The notes under the pieces were generated by a model that was given only the letters and a program-made list of their open reading frames with translations, had not been told where the DNA came from and searched no databases. Shown in pieces: positions 24,940 to 37,856 of a DNA stretch of 64,000 bases (its first letter is position 1; every line of letters begins with the position of its first letter). The stretch comes from Protonemura montana (Eukaryota; Arthropoda; Insecta; Plecoptera; Nemouridae). Location: positions 26,193,076-26,257,075 of the forward strand of contig OX387604.1 in the NCBI GenBank assembly GCA_947568835.1, written 5' to 3'. The translations under genes and the position numbers were made by a program.

Positions 24940-27900
24940 ATTTTATTTGGCATGCCTAGTCTAGGGGTTAATTCTGAATAGTCATAATTCTTGTTTGGTG
25001 CTGGAGAATTGTTAGGGATGATTAAATAGTTCAACAAATGAAGGCAATCTTCAGTGAGCATATTTTTCCTTGTTTGTTGTTGCTAATAATGCTAGAGTTG
25101 GACAGGAGCATCAAAACATTAGCCTTTTGCTACATTTCCAGTGAAAATACCAATTACCGCTAAAATTCAAATTAGCTAACTATGCTTTTTTGTCTAGTCA
25201 ATTGATATAAAACAAAACAGCTATTTGCCATGGACCAAACCATGTTTAGGATTTTGTATGGTTTGAACGAAGCAAACTTTTTATCCAGATATTTTAACAA
25301 GAGGTAGCGATACTGTCTCACTTTGTTTTAAAACTGCATCTTGGGAAACCAGAACCTGCTGTCTAGGTCAAACTCCAACTTCAATGGTGGCCATGTTTAA
25401 TTTGGTGTATTTCACTCTGTGTTGAAAACGTTCAAGAAGGTTCGTTTCTGTGTGTATTTACTAAATCATTCAAGCTGGATAGGCTACCTGAATATCTCCG
25501 CGACACCGTGGATTGGTTTATGGGGTAAGTTTAACTATCAAATTTAAATGTACCCCCATGTGCCAACCTGTGTAAATACTCTACGACTCATTATTTTTGT
25601 TAGGACACAATGAATAGTTATTATTGAATTGCTTGAAGATCAGCTGGATTCTGTGTTATGCATTAATACATGGGCTGTAATTAAAACGGCTTACTTGAAA
25701 TTATTTTACGCGTGTTAGTGGGACTGAAATTGATTTATGCGTTGCAATTAATGCAGGCTCTGTAGCGAGGTACTATCGCCCAAGCAACGATATAGACCTG
25801 CTGCCATGTTAATATGTTTATCAAAACCATTGATTTTTACAACTGTTTAAACGTGTGTTAGGCCTTAAAAGTGTAAAATATAAAGCATTCATTTCGAGTT
25901 AGTGGGTTTGATCTCTATACAAAACCTATGTTTCTGCTATAAAGTTGCATCTTTAAATAAGATTGGTTATACATCTCATTTGGTTGCCACTTTTCGAATG
26001 ATAGGTGCACTTACAATTTATGCTTTATCTGTTTCACTTGTTGATCAGTAATAATAACAATAATATAAATATAAGTGTATACTTATTTATTAGAATTATT
26101 TTAGTTGATAACCTGCAAAGTGAAATAAATGCATGGTTGCCAAGTGTACCTCCACACTCCTGTGTTGGTGATAGTGCATCACAATGTCATTGGGATGGTA
26201 AATATTAACTTTTTTCCCATTGTTTCTATTATGCTTCCACTTTGCTATGTCCTAAGCTAGCACTATTACCTTGGAAGTTAAAAAAGATATCTCTAAAACC
26301 AAAGAGATCTACAAAACATTGTGACATTGATTAAAAACACCAACACAGTGACATTACATAACTTGGACAGTATGGTAATAGGGGTTTGCTAGCTTGTCGA
26401 ATAAAAAGTACGTTTATATTATTTACTACCCTACCCTGCAGCTGACATGCATGTGTAAGGCATCCTTTTAGCATGTGCCCCTCTCTGTTGATAAGGCTTC
26501 TAAAGTAACCTTAAAGCCTACAGCAAAATATTAAAAGGCAAGCAGCAGTATTTATAGATGTAGTTGTGTTTTGCATTCTGGCCAGCAAAGACACGCAAAT
26601 GACAGTAGATGGTCTACCTATTGGTAAATTATGGTGTTGTAACAGGGAAACTTAAAAATGAACAAAATTGTGCAAGACAGAAGACGCAGCGCAGTTAGAG
26701 TTCGCGAAAATAACAACTGATTCCATCATCAGATCAGATGTTTACGTTTACCAGCAGAAAGGCTATTAAATTCTCTGGCATCAGCCGAAATGATCTCGTT
26801 TTGCCACTGGATGTAGAAGAAACGATAACATGCTTTTGCAGGTACAGACCACAGACCAAGTAACTCGCAATACAAACATTGATTCAATTTGTTCAACACA
26901 TTTTGTGTGGGTATATAAAAGTGGCGATCGCTTATTGTTCTAAACACTATTAGAGCCACAAAATGTCTTGAAGTGAAGCTTGCAACTAGATCGAACTATA
27001 AAATCATAAGTCGCATAAATGGTCTACTTCAACTACAACTATTTCCCCAAGCAGCGTGGCATTAGCAAAATTGTATCACATTTTCTAGCTTTTTTAATAT
27101 GGGTCACAGTCCCTTATGCGCATCCCCTTACGCTAACGCTTCCGCTAGCTTGAAGTAAGCTGAACTAAAATCTAATCTAAACGTGTCAAACGGTTTCCCC
27201 ATAATTAATTATAGAAGATTAAAATTCATAGGGCTGCATTGATGAAAGAATCTGATATGTAGCTATTCTGCATATCTAAGTGTAAACAAATATCACCCCC
27301 AAGTTGCTAAGTTGCTAAGCTGCTAGTGGAGACATGGGGTGATTGAAATCAGTGCATTAATTATATTATTAGCAGCTATGCCACCTTGACTTCACGAAGC
27401 GGTATCCGAGCTTCAATCATAAAATTACAAATCTGATCTTGAATTTGACATTTGTCGATTTTGGTGTAGGTCAGCAGAGATAAACTAATGAAACATCTGT
27501 TGTAATTGTTTGTATTGTTCATTATTTTTTCGGAGAAAGCTCTTTATCTAGCAGCGAGTGAAAAGGGTGGTTGCTTTTCGCTTGCGTGGCCGAATGAGTT
27601 TTGTCTTCATTTGCAAACTCTGCAGCAACCAAACTTTATCAGTGGCAGCAGTGAAAGGACCCGGGCGACAAACAATCGTTTTTATATAATATCGGAAAGG
27701 TGAAAGTTTCAACTTACTACGATTTGTAAATAAACTGTGAATCAAGCTAATCATCTAAGTTCTAAACAATTTAGATTTGTGACAAGAAAGTAATCTACAC
27801 CGGCTGTTTAGTTGGTGTTACTGCCTTATCATAGTTAGCGCCGTGGTTAGCCCATGGTTAGCCCACGGTTAGCCCATGGTTAGCCCATGTTTAGCCCATG

Positions 27901-28364
27901 TTTAGCCCATGTTTAGCCCACGGTTAGCCCACGGTTAGCCCGTGGTTAGCCCACGGTTAGCCAATGTTTAGCCCATGTTTAGCCCATGTTTAGCCCACGG
28001 TTAGCCCACGGTTAGCCCACGGTTAGCCCACGGTTAGCCCACGGTTAGCCCACGTTTAGCCCATGTTTAGCCCATGTTTAGCCCATGTTTAGCCCATGGT
28101 TAGCCCACGGTCAGCCGACCGAGAATTTACGATTGACAAGCCGGTTCGTGCAATGTCGTCATAATAGTTGCCATAGCACGTTATATGTCATCATACTATT
28201 ACCAGTTTGCGTTGAACCGTCGAACGTTGTTGCTCGTGATAAGCCGCGGCAGACTGTGTGGTTGCACACGTGCAACTTGGATACCGGTACTGGTACCGGT
28301 ACCGGCATGGACATCACAGTGAGGTGATTCGTTACTACGGGGTTCATTTAGGGAAGCCGAGATA
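24940..28364. other. Intergenic region eIF4G2 - MOB2
   Basis: About 3.4 kb of AT-rich DNA without a recognisable gene or SINE. A 12 bp minisatellite lies at 27838-28112, directly before the MOB2 5' region. Between the array and the MOB2 start are a CACGTG E-box near 28267 and a CCGGTAC-repeat palindrome (about 28280-28303). These are possible promoter elements. Confidence 0.4.
27838..28112 (+). repeat. 12-bp minisatellite (GTTAGCCCAYGK)
   Basis: About 23 units of 12 bp, alternating between GTTAGCCCACG, GTTAGCCCATG and TTTAGCCCATG versions. It ends about 250 bp before the MOB2 start codon, so it lies in the promoter or 5'UTR region. Confidence 0.93.
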
Positions 28365-31300
28365 ATGGAATCTCATACGATGGTGGATTTACCACCAAAT
28401 AATAAGATATCAATCTTCGACTCTTGTCATCGAAAGATGAGATTTTTGGAAGGACCAGTAGCGTTCCTTGGAGGACTTATCTCGTAAGTTTCAACTCTTA
28501 TGTATTATGTGCTATTATAAGGTTTAATCACAGATTCTAACCATCTGTGGTTTGATTAATTTCAATCTGCCATCGGCAGGGTTCGGAGGAAATGATAATG
28601 GAAATGGAAATAATGAGGAAAATAATTGTGCATTCGTTCCGAGCGAAAATCTGGCGATGACAAGAAAACGGAATTAATATTACGTGTTCAGAACAGACAC
28701 AGATTTTTTTTTTTATTAGATAACTTTGAAGTTCGGATAAATGTTAGGTTTGTAGATGAAACGTAATTGGTTACGTCGAGTGGTTTAATTGTGGATAATA
28801 TGTGTAGGTGGTGGATTGGATTCAACCACTGGATTCAACCTTTACTATCTGTGCTCATACCAACATCAAACTTGCGAATTAAAAAAGTGCAATGATACTA
28901 AATTATAATACTAATTATAATACTAAACAATACTAAACAGTAAATATGTATGCGCCGAATTGCATTTATTCCCCAGTACGCATATAAGTGTACCTCCAAA
29001 CGATTACGTAAATACGTTGATGCAGACAGTAACAAAATCTTCTTCCCCATGTCTTGCGAAAGTTTGGAATGCCCATTACAATCCAAATTTGACAGAAATG
29101 TAAGAAATGTGAAAATGCTTCACAGTTTTGCAAATAAGATATTTGTGAAATCACGCATCGAACACCAAACCTTGCTGATTTAACTTTTCATACCAGAAAT
29201 TCAATAGCAGATTGTTGTGATAGATAACGCCAACCGAACGGTTTGGCGTGTTGGAAACACCGATTCTCATGAGATCACCGAAGTTAAGCAACACTGCGCT
29301 GGGTCAGGTATTGTATGGGTGACCATCATACACATGACCAGTTCTGTTCGGGAGAGAGGTTAGAGGGATGAAATTTAGTACAGCAACTTCACTCGCCTTG
29401 CTTATCAACCTCTCGACAGCATGGATTTGTGGAGGAATCCTGTTGTTCGCGTTGTACCGTCCTTCGGAAGGGACGTGAAGCCGGTGGTCCCCTTGGTCTT
29501 CGACAGGAGTAGGCTACGTGCCGGCACCGGGTTTTCCCTCCTCCCTTCCAGGCTAGGTTAGGTTCATCATCTGGCCATTAGACCAGTGCCACATGTCCCG
29601 TCGTCTAACATTTGCGTTGTTAAACACAATATTCAATGAAAGAGCGCAATCTCGCAAGATTGTAAATTTGTTGCGAGTTACTGTTATGTAGAATCAGATT
29701 CTCACCTCCAATTATTGTCAGATTTTCTGTTGAAGCTATTATGTTGTTGCGTCGCATGGATCAATCATAGCATGCACTTTTATACTTGTTTATTGTCCAA
29801 TCATCCATCGAAATTTAAAAGACATACATATACACAGATATACAAAGATCAGATACATGTTTTGATTAATATATATATGTAGACAATTACATATACAATT
29901 ATTCCTTATTGCTAATTAATAAGTCGTCTCATTACTAATATATATTACAAACTCATCAGCGCTATAATTGATTCTAATTGGAATGTTGACTTGCATTCTA
30001 TTTGCTGTTTACCGACTGCAAGAGAAAGATTTAATATATGCACACACTACTTATACTTGCAATTGAATTTGCATCAGATTATATCCTAATAGTATCATCG
30101 ACTGTCAATTCCAGCGGCTTCATTTTCTACCTCTTCCAGGGATTAAGTTCTATTGTATTTGGGCAAAACAGAGTCTAAAAAGTACTGGTTTTTGTACTGA
30201 AGGGTTATGAATGGCAGCAAATATGATAACGTGCGGCGAGTCACGCGTTTAATTGCTTTCCACGGTTCGGTAAAACTCGAACCTGTACAATCTTGTGAAT
30301 TGTTGTGTAGGTTGATAACCTTGCTACTATTACGCTGTCCTAACGATTCCATAAAAATATGTGTGCCTAGCTAAATATTCACCTGGCGTAAATTAGTTGA
30401 TTACATTCTGAACCCGGTTTGCTGTATACAATTTTGTTATTGTTCGAAGCATTGCTTTGAATTCTTACAGCTTTTTCAAATGTTCCGTACCCAACGGTTT
30501 CGCGTGTCAGTAAAATCTATTCTCCAGAAAAAACAGAAGTTAAGCAACACTGCACTGGGTCAGGCATTAAATTGTGACCAATTCTTTTCGACCAATTCAA
30601 TGACGAAGCCAGGAATTGTGGCATAGGGAGAGGAGTGGGGGAAATCGAAAATAGGGGCACCACATTTGCACTTGTTTTCATTTGCAAAATGCAAAACAAA
30701 CGTAAACTTAGTGAACCCTAACAACAGCAAGTAACCAAGGTTACGCGTCTGTTTGAATTTTGCACATTTTTGCAACGAACTTTGCTGAGTAAATGAAATG
30801 AGATAAAGTCAAATGAGATAAGATGAGCATGTATTTTTTCCATTGTAAGTGTCAGCAAACCTTGTCTATCTCATCTAATCTCATCTAATCTCATCTAATC
30901 TCATCTCATCTCATCTCATCTCATCTTATTGCACTAGAATCAATAAACAGAATCTCACTTATGTTCTTCGAGTCAGTTACTAGGTGTCAGGTGGGCGTGC
31001 TAGCCCACTAACCATAGGTACATATGGTTACATATGGGTACATGTCGGTACATATGGGTGAATATGGGTACATATGAATACATATGGGTACATATGGGTA
31101 CATACACGAAGCACGCATCCACACGGAGTATAGAGTGGCTAACAGTGGCTAAATATGTTCTAATGCCTGTCATGGCTAGTTCTAAGAAGATCAGAATAGG
31201 AACTTTCGATTTCTGTGCCAGTTCTGAACCAGTTCTGTGCTAGTTCTGAACCAGCTCTGTACCAGTTCTATGCCAGTTCCATACCAGTTCCATACCAGTT

Positions 31301-34300
31301 CCATACCAGTTCTGTACCAGTTCCAAACCAGTTCTGTACCAGTTCCAAACCAGTTCTGTACCAGTTCTGTTTCGAGGTTTGAGGGTTTGACCTTGGTTTC
31401 GACTGCATGGATTAGTGGAGGAATCTTTAAACGCTTGATTCTCCATCCAATTTCGGGCCTAGTGGTCAAACATGTGACCTTCAGGGGGGAGGGGGGGATT
31501 AGAAAACTAGGTGGCTAACAATTTTTGCAAGATTTTGCCCAACTGACTTACAAATTTATGCATGGGGCTTAGCAAAGCTCTATTTTAGTGGTGTCGGTGG
31601 ATGATGATGATGAGGATGAGGATAAGGATGACGATGATGATGAATCTAGCCTAGCTTGGGAGAGAGGAGGGGAAACCCGGTGCCGGCACATAGCCTACTC
31701 CTGTCGAAGACCAAGGGGACCACCGGCTTAACGTCCCTTCCGAAGGACGGTACAACTCGAAAAACAGGATTCCTCCACAAATCCATGCTGTCGAGAGGTT
31801 GATAAGCAAGGCGAGTGAAGTTGCTGTACTAACTTTCATCCCTCCAACCTCTCTCCTGAACAGAACTGGTCATGTGAATGATGGTCACCCATTTAATACC
31901 TGACTCAGCGCAGTGTTGCTTAACTTTCATCCCTCTAACCTCTCTTCCGAACAGAACTGGTCATGTGTATGATGGTCACCCATCCAATACCTGACCTAGC
32001 GCAGTGTTGCTTAACTTTATAATCGTACACGTTTATAATACACAGTATAAGCAACGGCCATATTTCTTATTATTATGAACAATATAACCGTCTCAAAAAT
32101 TGATGCCCAAACAGGGACTCGAATCCCGATCTCCACCTGTCGCGGGTGTTGCTCCAACCCATTGAGCTACTTGGACGCTGGCTTTTTGAGACGATTTTAG
32201 TGTATTTGATGAGAATTACTAAGCTATAAGGAGTAGAACCAAGAGCCTGTGAATTCTCTGATTCTAGTGACGCTATATCACGTCACAACCTGTCAAACTT
32301 GAATAACTCCAATTTGATGTCGGATGCGTTGCTGTATTAGGATGAAATCTTATTTAAATTGCAAACGCTTGCAATGCACGAGGTATTTTACTATAGGTGT
32401 AGATCGGGGTTTGAGTCCCCATTTGGGCATCAATTTTTGAGACGGCTATTGTGTTCATAATAATAAAATACCCCGCGCATTGCAAGCATTTGCAATTGAA
32501 ATAAGATTTCACAGCCATATTTCTGTTCTGCGCAAATTATTAACAGATTAACTATGCACGATTCGTCACAAACACCTGCCTGAAGATCACATGCACTCTC
32601 AATTCATGGTTGAAATCATTGGAATATGCAAACGTATATTTTCTTGATATCAGACGTGAGCTTTGGTTAATCACACAAAACAGCAAACATCCTGTGGTTT
32701 AGATGCTTGTGGTTGTGGTTATGACGCACTTCCTTGGGTTTCTTTGTTTTAATAGGTAAACAATTGGAGGGTTTTATTATTTATTAATCCCATCTTGTAC
32801 GTACTTATGTGGCTACTCTTATTAATTGTGTTTTATTTTTGTTTTTGCAGAAAAGCTCGGCGGAAAGAAAAGGAACCTTCAACCCCATGTCCAGATGATC
32901 CTAAATTATATTTAGAAGAAGCAGTTTTAGAACGCAAGTTACCAGATATTGATCTTCGAGTATTGGTAGACCTGCCCGGTGGCTTAGACTACAATGAATG
33001 GCTCGCCTCTCACAGTAAGACCGATATTAAACTTATTTCACTTCATTTTACTTCATTTGTCTTCATCTCAATTTAATCGGGCGACTTTTCTTCTTCAGCG
33101 ATAGCGTTCTTCGATCACATCAACCTCGTTTACGGAACAATATCGGAATTTTGCACGATGTCCGGATGTCCTGACATGACCGGACCGGGGATGAGGTGAG
33201 TCCTTACATCTGAGTGACCTACATCTGCTTGTCCAGCTTCTCTAGCTTGCCAAGCTTGCCCAGCTTGCCCAGCTTGCCCAGCTTGCCCAGCTTCTCTAGC
33301 TTGCCTAGCTTGCCCAGCTTGCCTAGCTTGCCCAGCTTGCCCAGCTTGCCCAGCTTGCCCAGCATACCCAGCTTCTCCAGCTTGTCCAGCTTGTCCAGCT
33401 TGTCCAGCTTCTCTAGCTTGCCCAGCTTGTCCAGCTTGCCTAGCTTGACCAGCTTGCCCAGCTTGTCCAGCTTGTCCAGCTTGCCTAGCTTGCCTAGCTT
33501 GCCTAGCTTGTCCAGCTTCTCTAGCTTGCCCAGCTTCTCTAGCTTGTCCAGCTTCTCTAGCTTGCCCAGCTTGCCTAGCTTGCCCAGCTTGTCCAGCTTG
33601 CCTAGCTTGCCCAGCTTGCCCAGCTTGCCCAGCTTGCCTAGCTTGCCCAGCTTGCCTAGCTTGCCTAGCTTGCCCAGCTTGCCCAGCTTGTCTTGAACGA
33701 TGTTTTGATTCTATTACAGAACGTACATGTGGTTTGACGACAAAGGAAAGAAGAGCAGAGTAGCGGCACCTCAGTACATCGACTATGTTATGACCTACAC
33801 TCAGAAAACCATCAGCGATGAAACCATATTTCCTACCAAATACGGTAAGATTTCACTCGCTCGTAATTGACTCGTTATTATTATTTTTGGTGTTTAACGA
33901 CGCACTGTTTTGACATCTGGCCATGCGGCACTGGTCTAATGGCGTCGTTGAATGAGTGGATGATGATGAGGATGATGATGAACCTAAACCAGCCTAGAAG
34001 GGAGGAGGGGAAACCCGGTGCCGGCACGTAGCCTACTCCTGTCGAAGACCAAGGGGACCACCGGCTTAACGTCCCTTCCGAAGGACGGTACAACGTGAAC
34101 AACAGGATTCCTCCACAAATCCATGCTGTCGAGAGGTTGATAAGCAAGGCGAGTGAAGTTGCTGTACTAACTTTCATCCCTCCAACCTCTCTCCCGAACA
34201 GAATTGGTCATGTGTATGATGGTCACCCATTCAATACCTGACTCAGCGCAGTGTTGCTTAACTTTGGTGATCTAACGAGAACCGATGTTTCTAACACGAC

Positions 34301-34829
34301 AAACCGTTCGGTTTGACTCGTAATCACTCTTGAGATATGCGAAGAAGTTTGCTGTCATTGTGTTTGTTTTTTGTGCATTGCAGCCAACGAGTTTCCTACT
34401 TCTTTCGAGTCGATCGTACGGAAGATTCTCCGATTGTTATTCCACGTGATGGCGCACCTTTACCATTGCCACTTCCGTGAGGTGGTCCTTCTGAACTTGC
34501 ACGCCCATCTCAACTGCGTGTTTGCACACCTAACCTTATTTAACCACCGGTTCCAGCTGATTGAGCTTAAAGAAACCGAAATCCTACACGACTTAGTAAT
34601 CGCATTGAAAATACACTCTGACAGCTCTGAAGTTCCCGTCGAAGCGCATTGCACAGACTTGACAACGATGCCGTACTCAACGACGGAGAACGCCGAATCC
34701 AGTGAAGCGATTGTCGATGGCGAGGATTCGAACAAAAATATCGACAGTGCACCGAAATATCCGTCAAAGCCCGAGATGATAATTCATGCAGAGATCGGGA
34801 AGTGGCACGGGTTGGTAGTAAAACGCTAG
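28365..34829 (+). CDS. MOB2: MOB2, NDR-kinase co-activator of the Mob1/phocein family
   Basis: MOB2 binds the N-terminal regulatory domain of NDR/LATS-type kinases (Tricornered/NDR1-2). Exons are 28365-28483, 32851-33014, 33099-33195, 33720-33844 and 34384-34829; they join in phase to 316 residues. The first exon has a second in-frame ATG at 28380. The Mob domain covers about 70-245: 'LNEWLAS'-like 'DYNEWLASH', 'TISEFCTMSGCPDM', 'APQYIDYVM', 'FPTSFESIVRKI'. The structural zinc ligands are all present (Cys113, Cys118, His193, His198). 'FPTKY' with 'FESIVRKILRLLFHVMAHLY' places it with MOB2 rather than MOB1 or MOB4. The acidic C-terminal tail (about 250-316) is long and poorly conserved. Intron 1 (4.4 kb) holds SINEs and several microsatellites, intron 3 a 9 bp array, intron 4 a full SINE. 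Confidence 0.93.
29232..29632 (+). mobile_element. 5S-derived SINE, nearly full length
   Basis: It has the complete head ('ACCGAACGGTTTGGCGTG' onward), one 5S unit and a body shortened near the 3' end. It lies in MOB2 intron 1. Confidence 0.9.
30537..30580 (+). mobile_element. 5S-derived SINE, head fragment
   Basis: Only 'GAAGTTAAGCAACACTGC' and the following 25 bp of the 5S head remain. It is a short relic in MOB2 intron 1. Confidence 0.7.
30862..30926 (+). repeat. Short (TCTCATCTAA) tandem repeat
   Basis: A 10 bp and then 5 bp unit (TCTCATCTAA, TCTCA) repeated over about 65 bp in MOB2 intron 1. Confidence 0.85.
31018..31105 (+). repeat. Tandem repeat (GGTACATAT)n
   Basis: An approximately 10 bp unit, GGGTACATAT, repeated with variation over about 90 bp in MOB2 intron 1. 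Confidence 0.8.
31217..31372 (+). repeat. 10-bp minisatellite (CCAGTTCTGT/A)
   Basis: About 15 units of ACCAGTTCTG or ACCAGTTCCA, in MOB2 intron 1. A diverged 40 bp SINE remnant ('GCATGGATTAGTGGAGGAAT') follows at about 31400. Confidence 0.9.
31600..32025 (-). mobile_element. 5S-derived SINE with two heads
   Basis: Minus-strand copy in MOB2 intron 1. The body is followed (5' on the minus strand) by two tandem 5S-derived head units, at about 31860-31925 and 31930-32020. The 3' tail is degraded. Confidence 0.88.
32071..32507. mobile_element. tRNA-derived element, two inverted copies
   Basis: Positions 32104-32176 read on the minus strand as a tRNA-like sequence with an A box ('TAGCTCAATGG') and B box ('GATTCGAGTCC'), and D- and T-arms that pair. 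A plus-strand copy of the 3' half lies at 32395-32432. Both are followed by the same tail ('ATCAATTTTTGAGACGG'), so about 41 bp inverted arms flank the block (about 32071-32111 and 32422-32465). A related block lies at 54575-54832. It fits a tRNA-derived SINE or a non-autonomous element carrying one. Confidence 0.65.
33228..33695 (+). repeat. 9-bp minisatellite (CTTGCCYAG) in MOB2 intron 3
   Basis: About 52 units of CTTGCCCAG, CTTGCCTAG, CTTGTCCAG or CTTCTCTAG, starting about 33 bp after the donor of exon 3 and ending 24 bp before the acceptor of exon 4. Almost every unit ends in pyrimidine-rich sequence plus CAG or TAG, so each resembles a weak 3' splice site. The Ser/Leu/Pro open frame across it is a by-product of the period. 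Confidence 0.95.
33876..34312 (-). mobile_element. 5S-derived SINE, full length with target-site duplication
   Basis: A complete minus-strand copy in MOB2 intron 4. TTGACTCGT flanks it at 33867-33875 and 34313-34321. Without it the intron would be only about 100 bp long. Confidence 0.93.
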
Positions 34830-37741
34830 CGGAGTTCAGGAAATGAAAGCTGCTTCTTGTGATTGTTAAAGTTGATAAATAAGGGAAAATCAGTAAGCAT
34901 ACTGGATCACTTGATAGGTATTTTATTAGTTAAACACAGGAAATTTAAGGTTGTGAAAGAATGATTCTAAAATGAGGTGTACATACGGGAAAAGAGCGAC
35001 TTTTAGCCTCCCCCCCCCCCGCTAATCCTACGAGAATTGGGTCAGATCTCAAATCATCTCTTTGGGCTACCAACTTCAATAAGTTCTAACGTTGTAACTT
35101 ATTTATTAAGGTAGTAAAATCACCTTGGAATCTTATCAGGTGGCAAGAATTCAGCTCACAGAAGCTACTAGAGGTTGTATTTTTCGGCCAAGTCCAATGC
35201 CTTAGAGGTAATTGACCCATTCAAGAAATGATTGTAAGTGTGCTTGTATTTTTTTTTGGTTATTTAATGTAGCTTAAACAGAAATGCCGAAATATATTTT
35301 CTTTGTCCCCCGTTAGCAAAGGTAGTAAGCTAGTCTCGTGGGTAAAATAATGCCCTTTATTTCAAATAATTAATCTACGTAGTCTGGAAACCAAGATAAC
35401 TGACCAAACAAGCCAAGTAGTAAATTTAACTGTTTTTCTCTTCATTGCTGGATTAGGCAGTGCTGGTTACAAACTACTAAAATAATGAGTAATTTTAATG
35501 CTTTACACCGCCATTTTTGTGGCACCTACCTACTATTTTATTTACTTATATTTATTTTACCCGAAGTTCTTACTTGTCTATCGAAATTGTTAGGAATGTG
35601 GTGTGGTTTGTGTGTTATTCTGTGATTCTCTGTAGATTTGTTGGGTAAATCTATAGGCATCGAGACCGGTTCAGAGATTGACTTTACCCGTAATCAGTCT
35701 GTTTTTCTTATTTTTTTTTCGATATATTGCAAAATGATGTCGTCTTATGGTCGACCCCATGCCAACCATGCCCATTTCTAGGGAGAAAGAATATTGCTAG
35801 TTTTTGTTTTTAGATTTCTTTAACAATCAAATCAATCATAGCCAACTGATCTCACAAACTTGTATATCAGGCTCCCAATTTCAATTCCTTCTTATATTTC
35901 ACAAGAACAAGCATTGTTTGCCGCCGGTCGGCCAAGGTTTGAAAATCAACTTGAAATCGTGGCTGTGACGAATAAAATAAAACAATTCGTATCAGCCACG
36001 ATATCAAATCAGATATTTGTGGCATTACTCGATTTACTCAATATAATTTTAACTTGCAATTTCTGATTATCGAACAAGCAACTCTGAATTGAATAGATAT
36101 GAAATCTTGAGTCCGAAGCTCAGTTAACGCTTTAATAAATAGTGAAATCAGCTTGTACAGAAAATGGAGCCGGTTAAGAAATTATGAGGAGTTTAATTAA
36201 TCTTTGGCTCAGATATTTTTGTTATTTATCGTGGAGGTGTTACGCTCATGACAGCTCTGCAATATGAAATAATTGCAGCGATGGAATGGCGAAGTGGTTC
36301 AGAGCCGTGGGTAATGGTGGATACTTGGAATTGGTCGTGTGTTGTACAGTTTTGCTCCGTTGAGACTGACTTGAGGTCCTAATAAGTGGGCGTTTTGTCG
36401 GCGTTGTCAGGACATATTCCTGAAGGTGTCGGCGCCAACGCCTGATAAATCGTCGACTTTTCAGGACTGCAAGTAAATCTCAACATAGCAAAACCATAGA
36501 ACACACCGCCAATTCCAAGCATATTTGCTTATGAAGCAATATAAACTTTACCTTGCCTGACATTTTGATTTCAAACCTGAGCAGCACCGAATTAAAAGTT
36601 GGGTACTGGGCCTGGTAAACACATTTATGAGTCGAAAATGGATCAACAATAGGCTAGATCAGAAACCCATCAAAACAATCCAGTAATGCTTACTAATTAT
36701 CTGCCAAAATTATATTAAAGGATGTTAAGTGAATATCATATATTTATGTGTTGTCTGTCATCTATTGGTCTAATCATAAACTGCTGTACTGAACTGACAT
36801 AAGTATTAGGCAATTCAGATTTGCAGGGTTTGAAAACAGAAATTAGAAGACTTGACTCTGCTACACAGTGAATAAATAGAAAGAATTTCAGGCAATTAAA
36901 GGTTAATGGCGATCGAACGGTTATTTTAGCCAAACAGTTGGATAAGTAGTACCGATTACATAACCTACTTTATGAAGAATAACTAGCTGCATGTAAACTT
37001 TGCACTTGTCAAGAAACTAGCTGGATTGAACCAAATTGATAGACTAAGAAATAATAGCACTAAACAAGTCGTGTTATTAACTAACTTATTGAATGATTAG
37101 TACCATTGTCTGTCTATATCTTTCTTGAAATGTCCATATGTTTGTGATTTTGTTAACATTATTATAAGTAAACAGACTGAAAGTGAAAGATAATTGTAAA
37201 ACGGCTAGAATGAGAATAGCCTACTATTATTGTTATTACTAGACTTTATTATTACCTATTATTATTTTTATCATATTATGATTGTTGTGGTTATTATTTC
37301 TATGATAGGAGGCAGAATACGTGGCTGTGTTTGCCTAGAGCTTGATATGTGAGGTGTTATGCCAGGTTATATTATAAAATATCTCTACACTATGAATGTA
37401 GGTACCTGCCACAAATTAAACTACTTTGTCAAGTGGCATGACTCTGAACACTGATCAGCTGGTTAAATGCACAAAGTAGATTAACTAAATACCAGTGAAC
37501 ACTTTCGAACAATATCACTTTTCAATCACTCAAGCTTGATGCACTAGAGCGTACGATATTTGCTTTTAATTTTGATCAACCCCTAAAAATGAATTCACCT
37601 GTAAACATGCTGATAATTAAACATTTAGATGGTTAATGTTTGTACTAAGATTTATAAAGAGCAATTAGTTTATTGCTAACACAATTTTTTTTCGCAAACA
37701 CTTTTTTCCTTCAGTAATTGTTGAGTCTAAGCGACCAGGGG

Positions 37742-37856
37742 CGTGCAGTCAGGGTATGCTGGGGATGCTTGGAGAATAGAATTCAATTACGATTGGTTTA
37801 GACCAGGGTTGTAAAAATTCGAGCATATCCACGTCCTTACCCCACTGCACGCTACT
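37742..37856. repeat. Possible MITE with imperfect terminal inverted repeats
   Basis: The left end starts CAGGGGCGTGCAGTCAGGGT. The right end read in reverse starts CAGTAGCGTGCAGTGGGGTA. The arms match imperfectly over about 40 bp around a short centre. No clean target duplication is visible. Confidence 0.35.

Noticed and set aside
32104-32176. A functional tRNA gene
   Set aside because: The anticodon stem has a mismatch, position 33 is not T, and the sequence recurs as part of a longer repeated element.
33214-33696. 160-codon Leu-Pro-Ser repeat frame
   Set aside because: It is the 9 bp array of MOB2 intron 3, bounded by good splice sites of a conserved gene.
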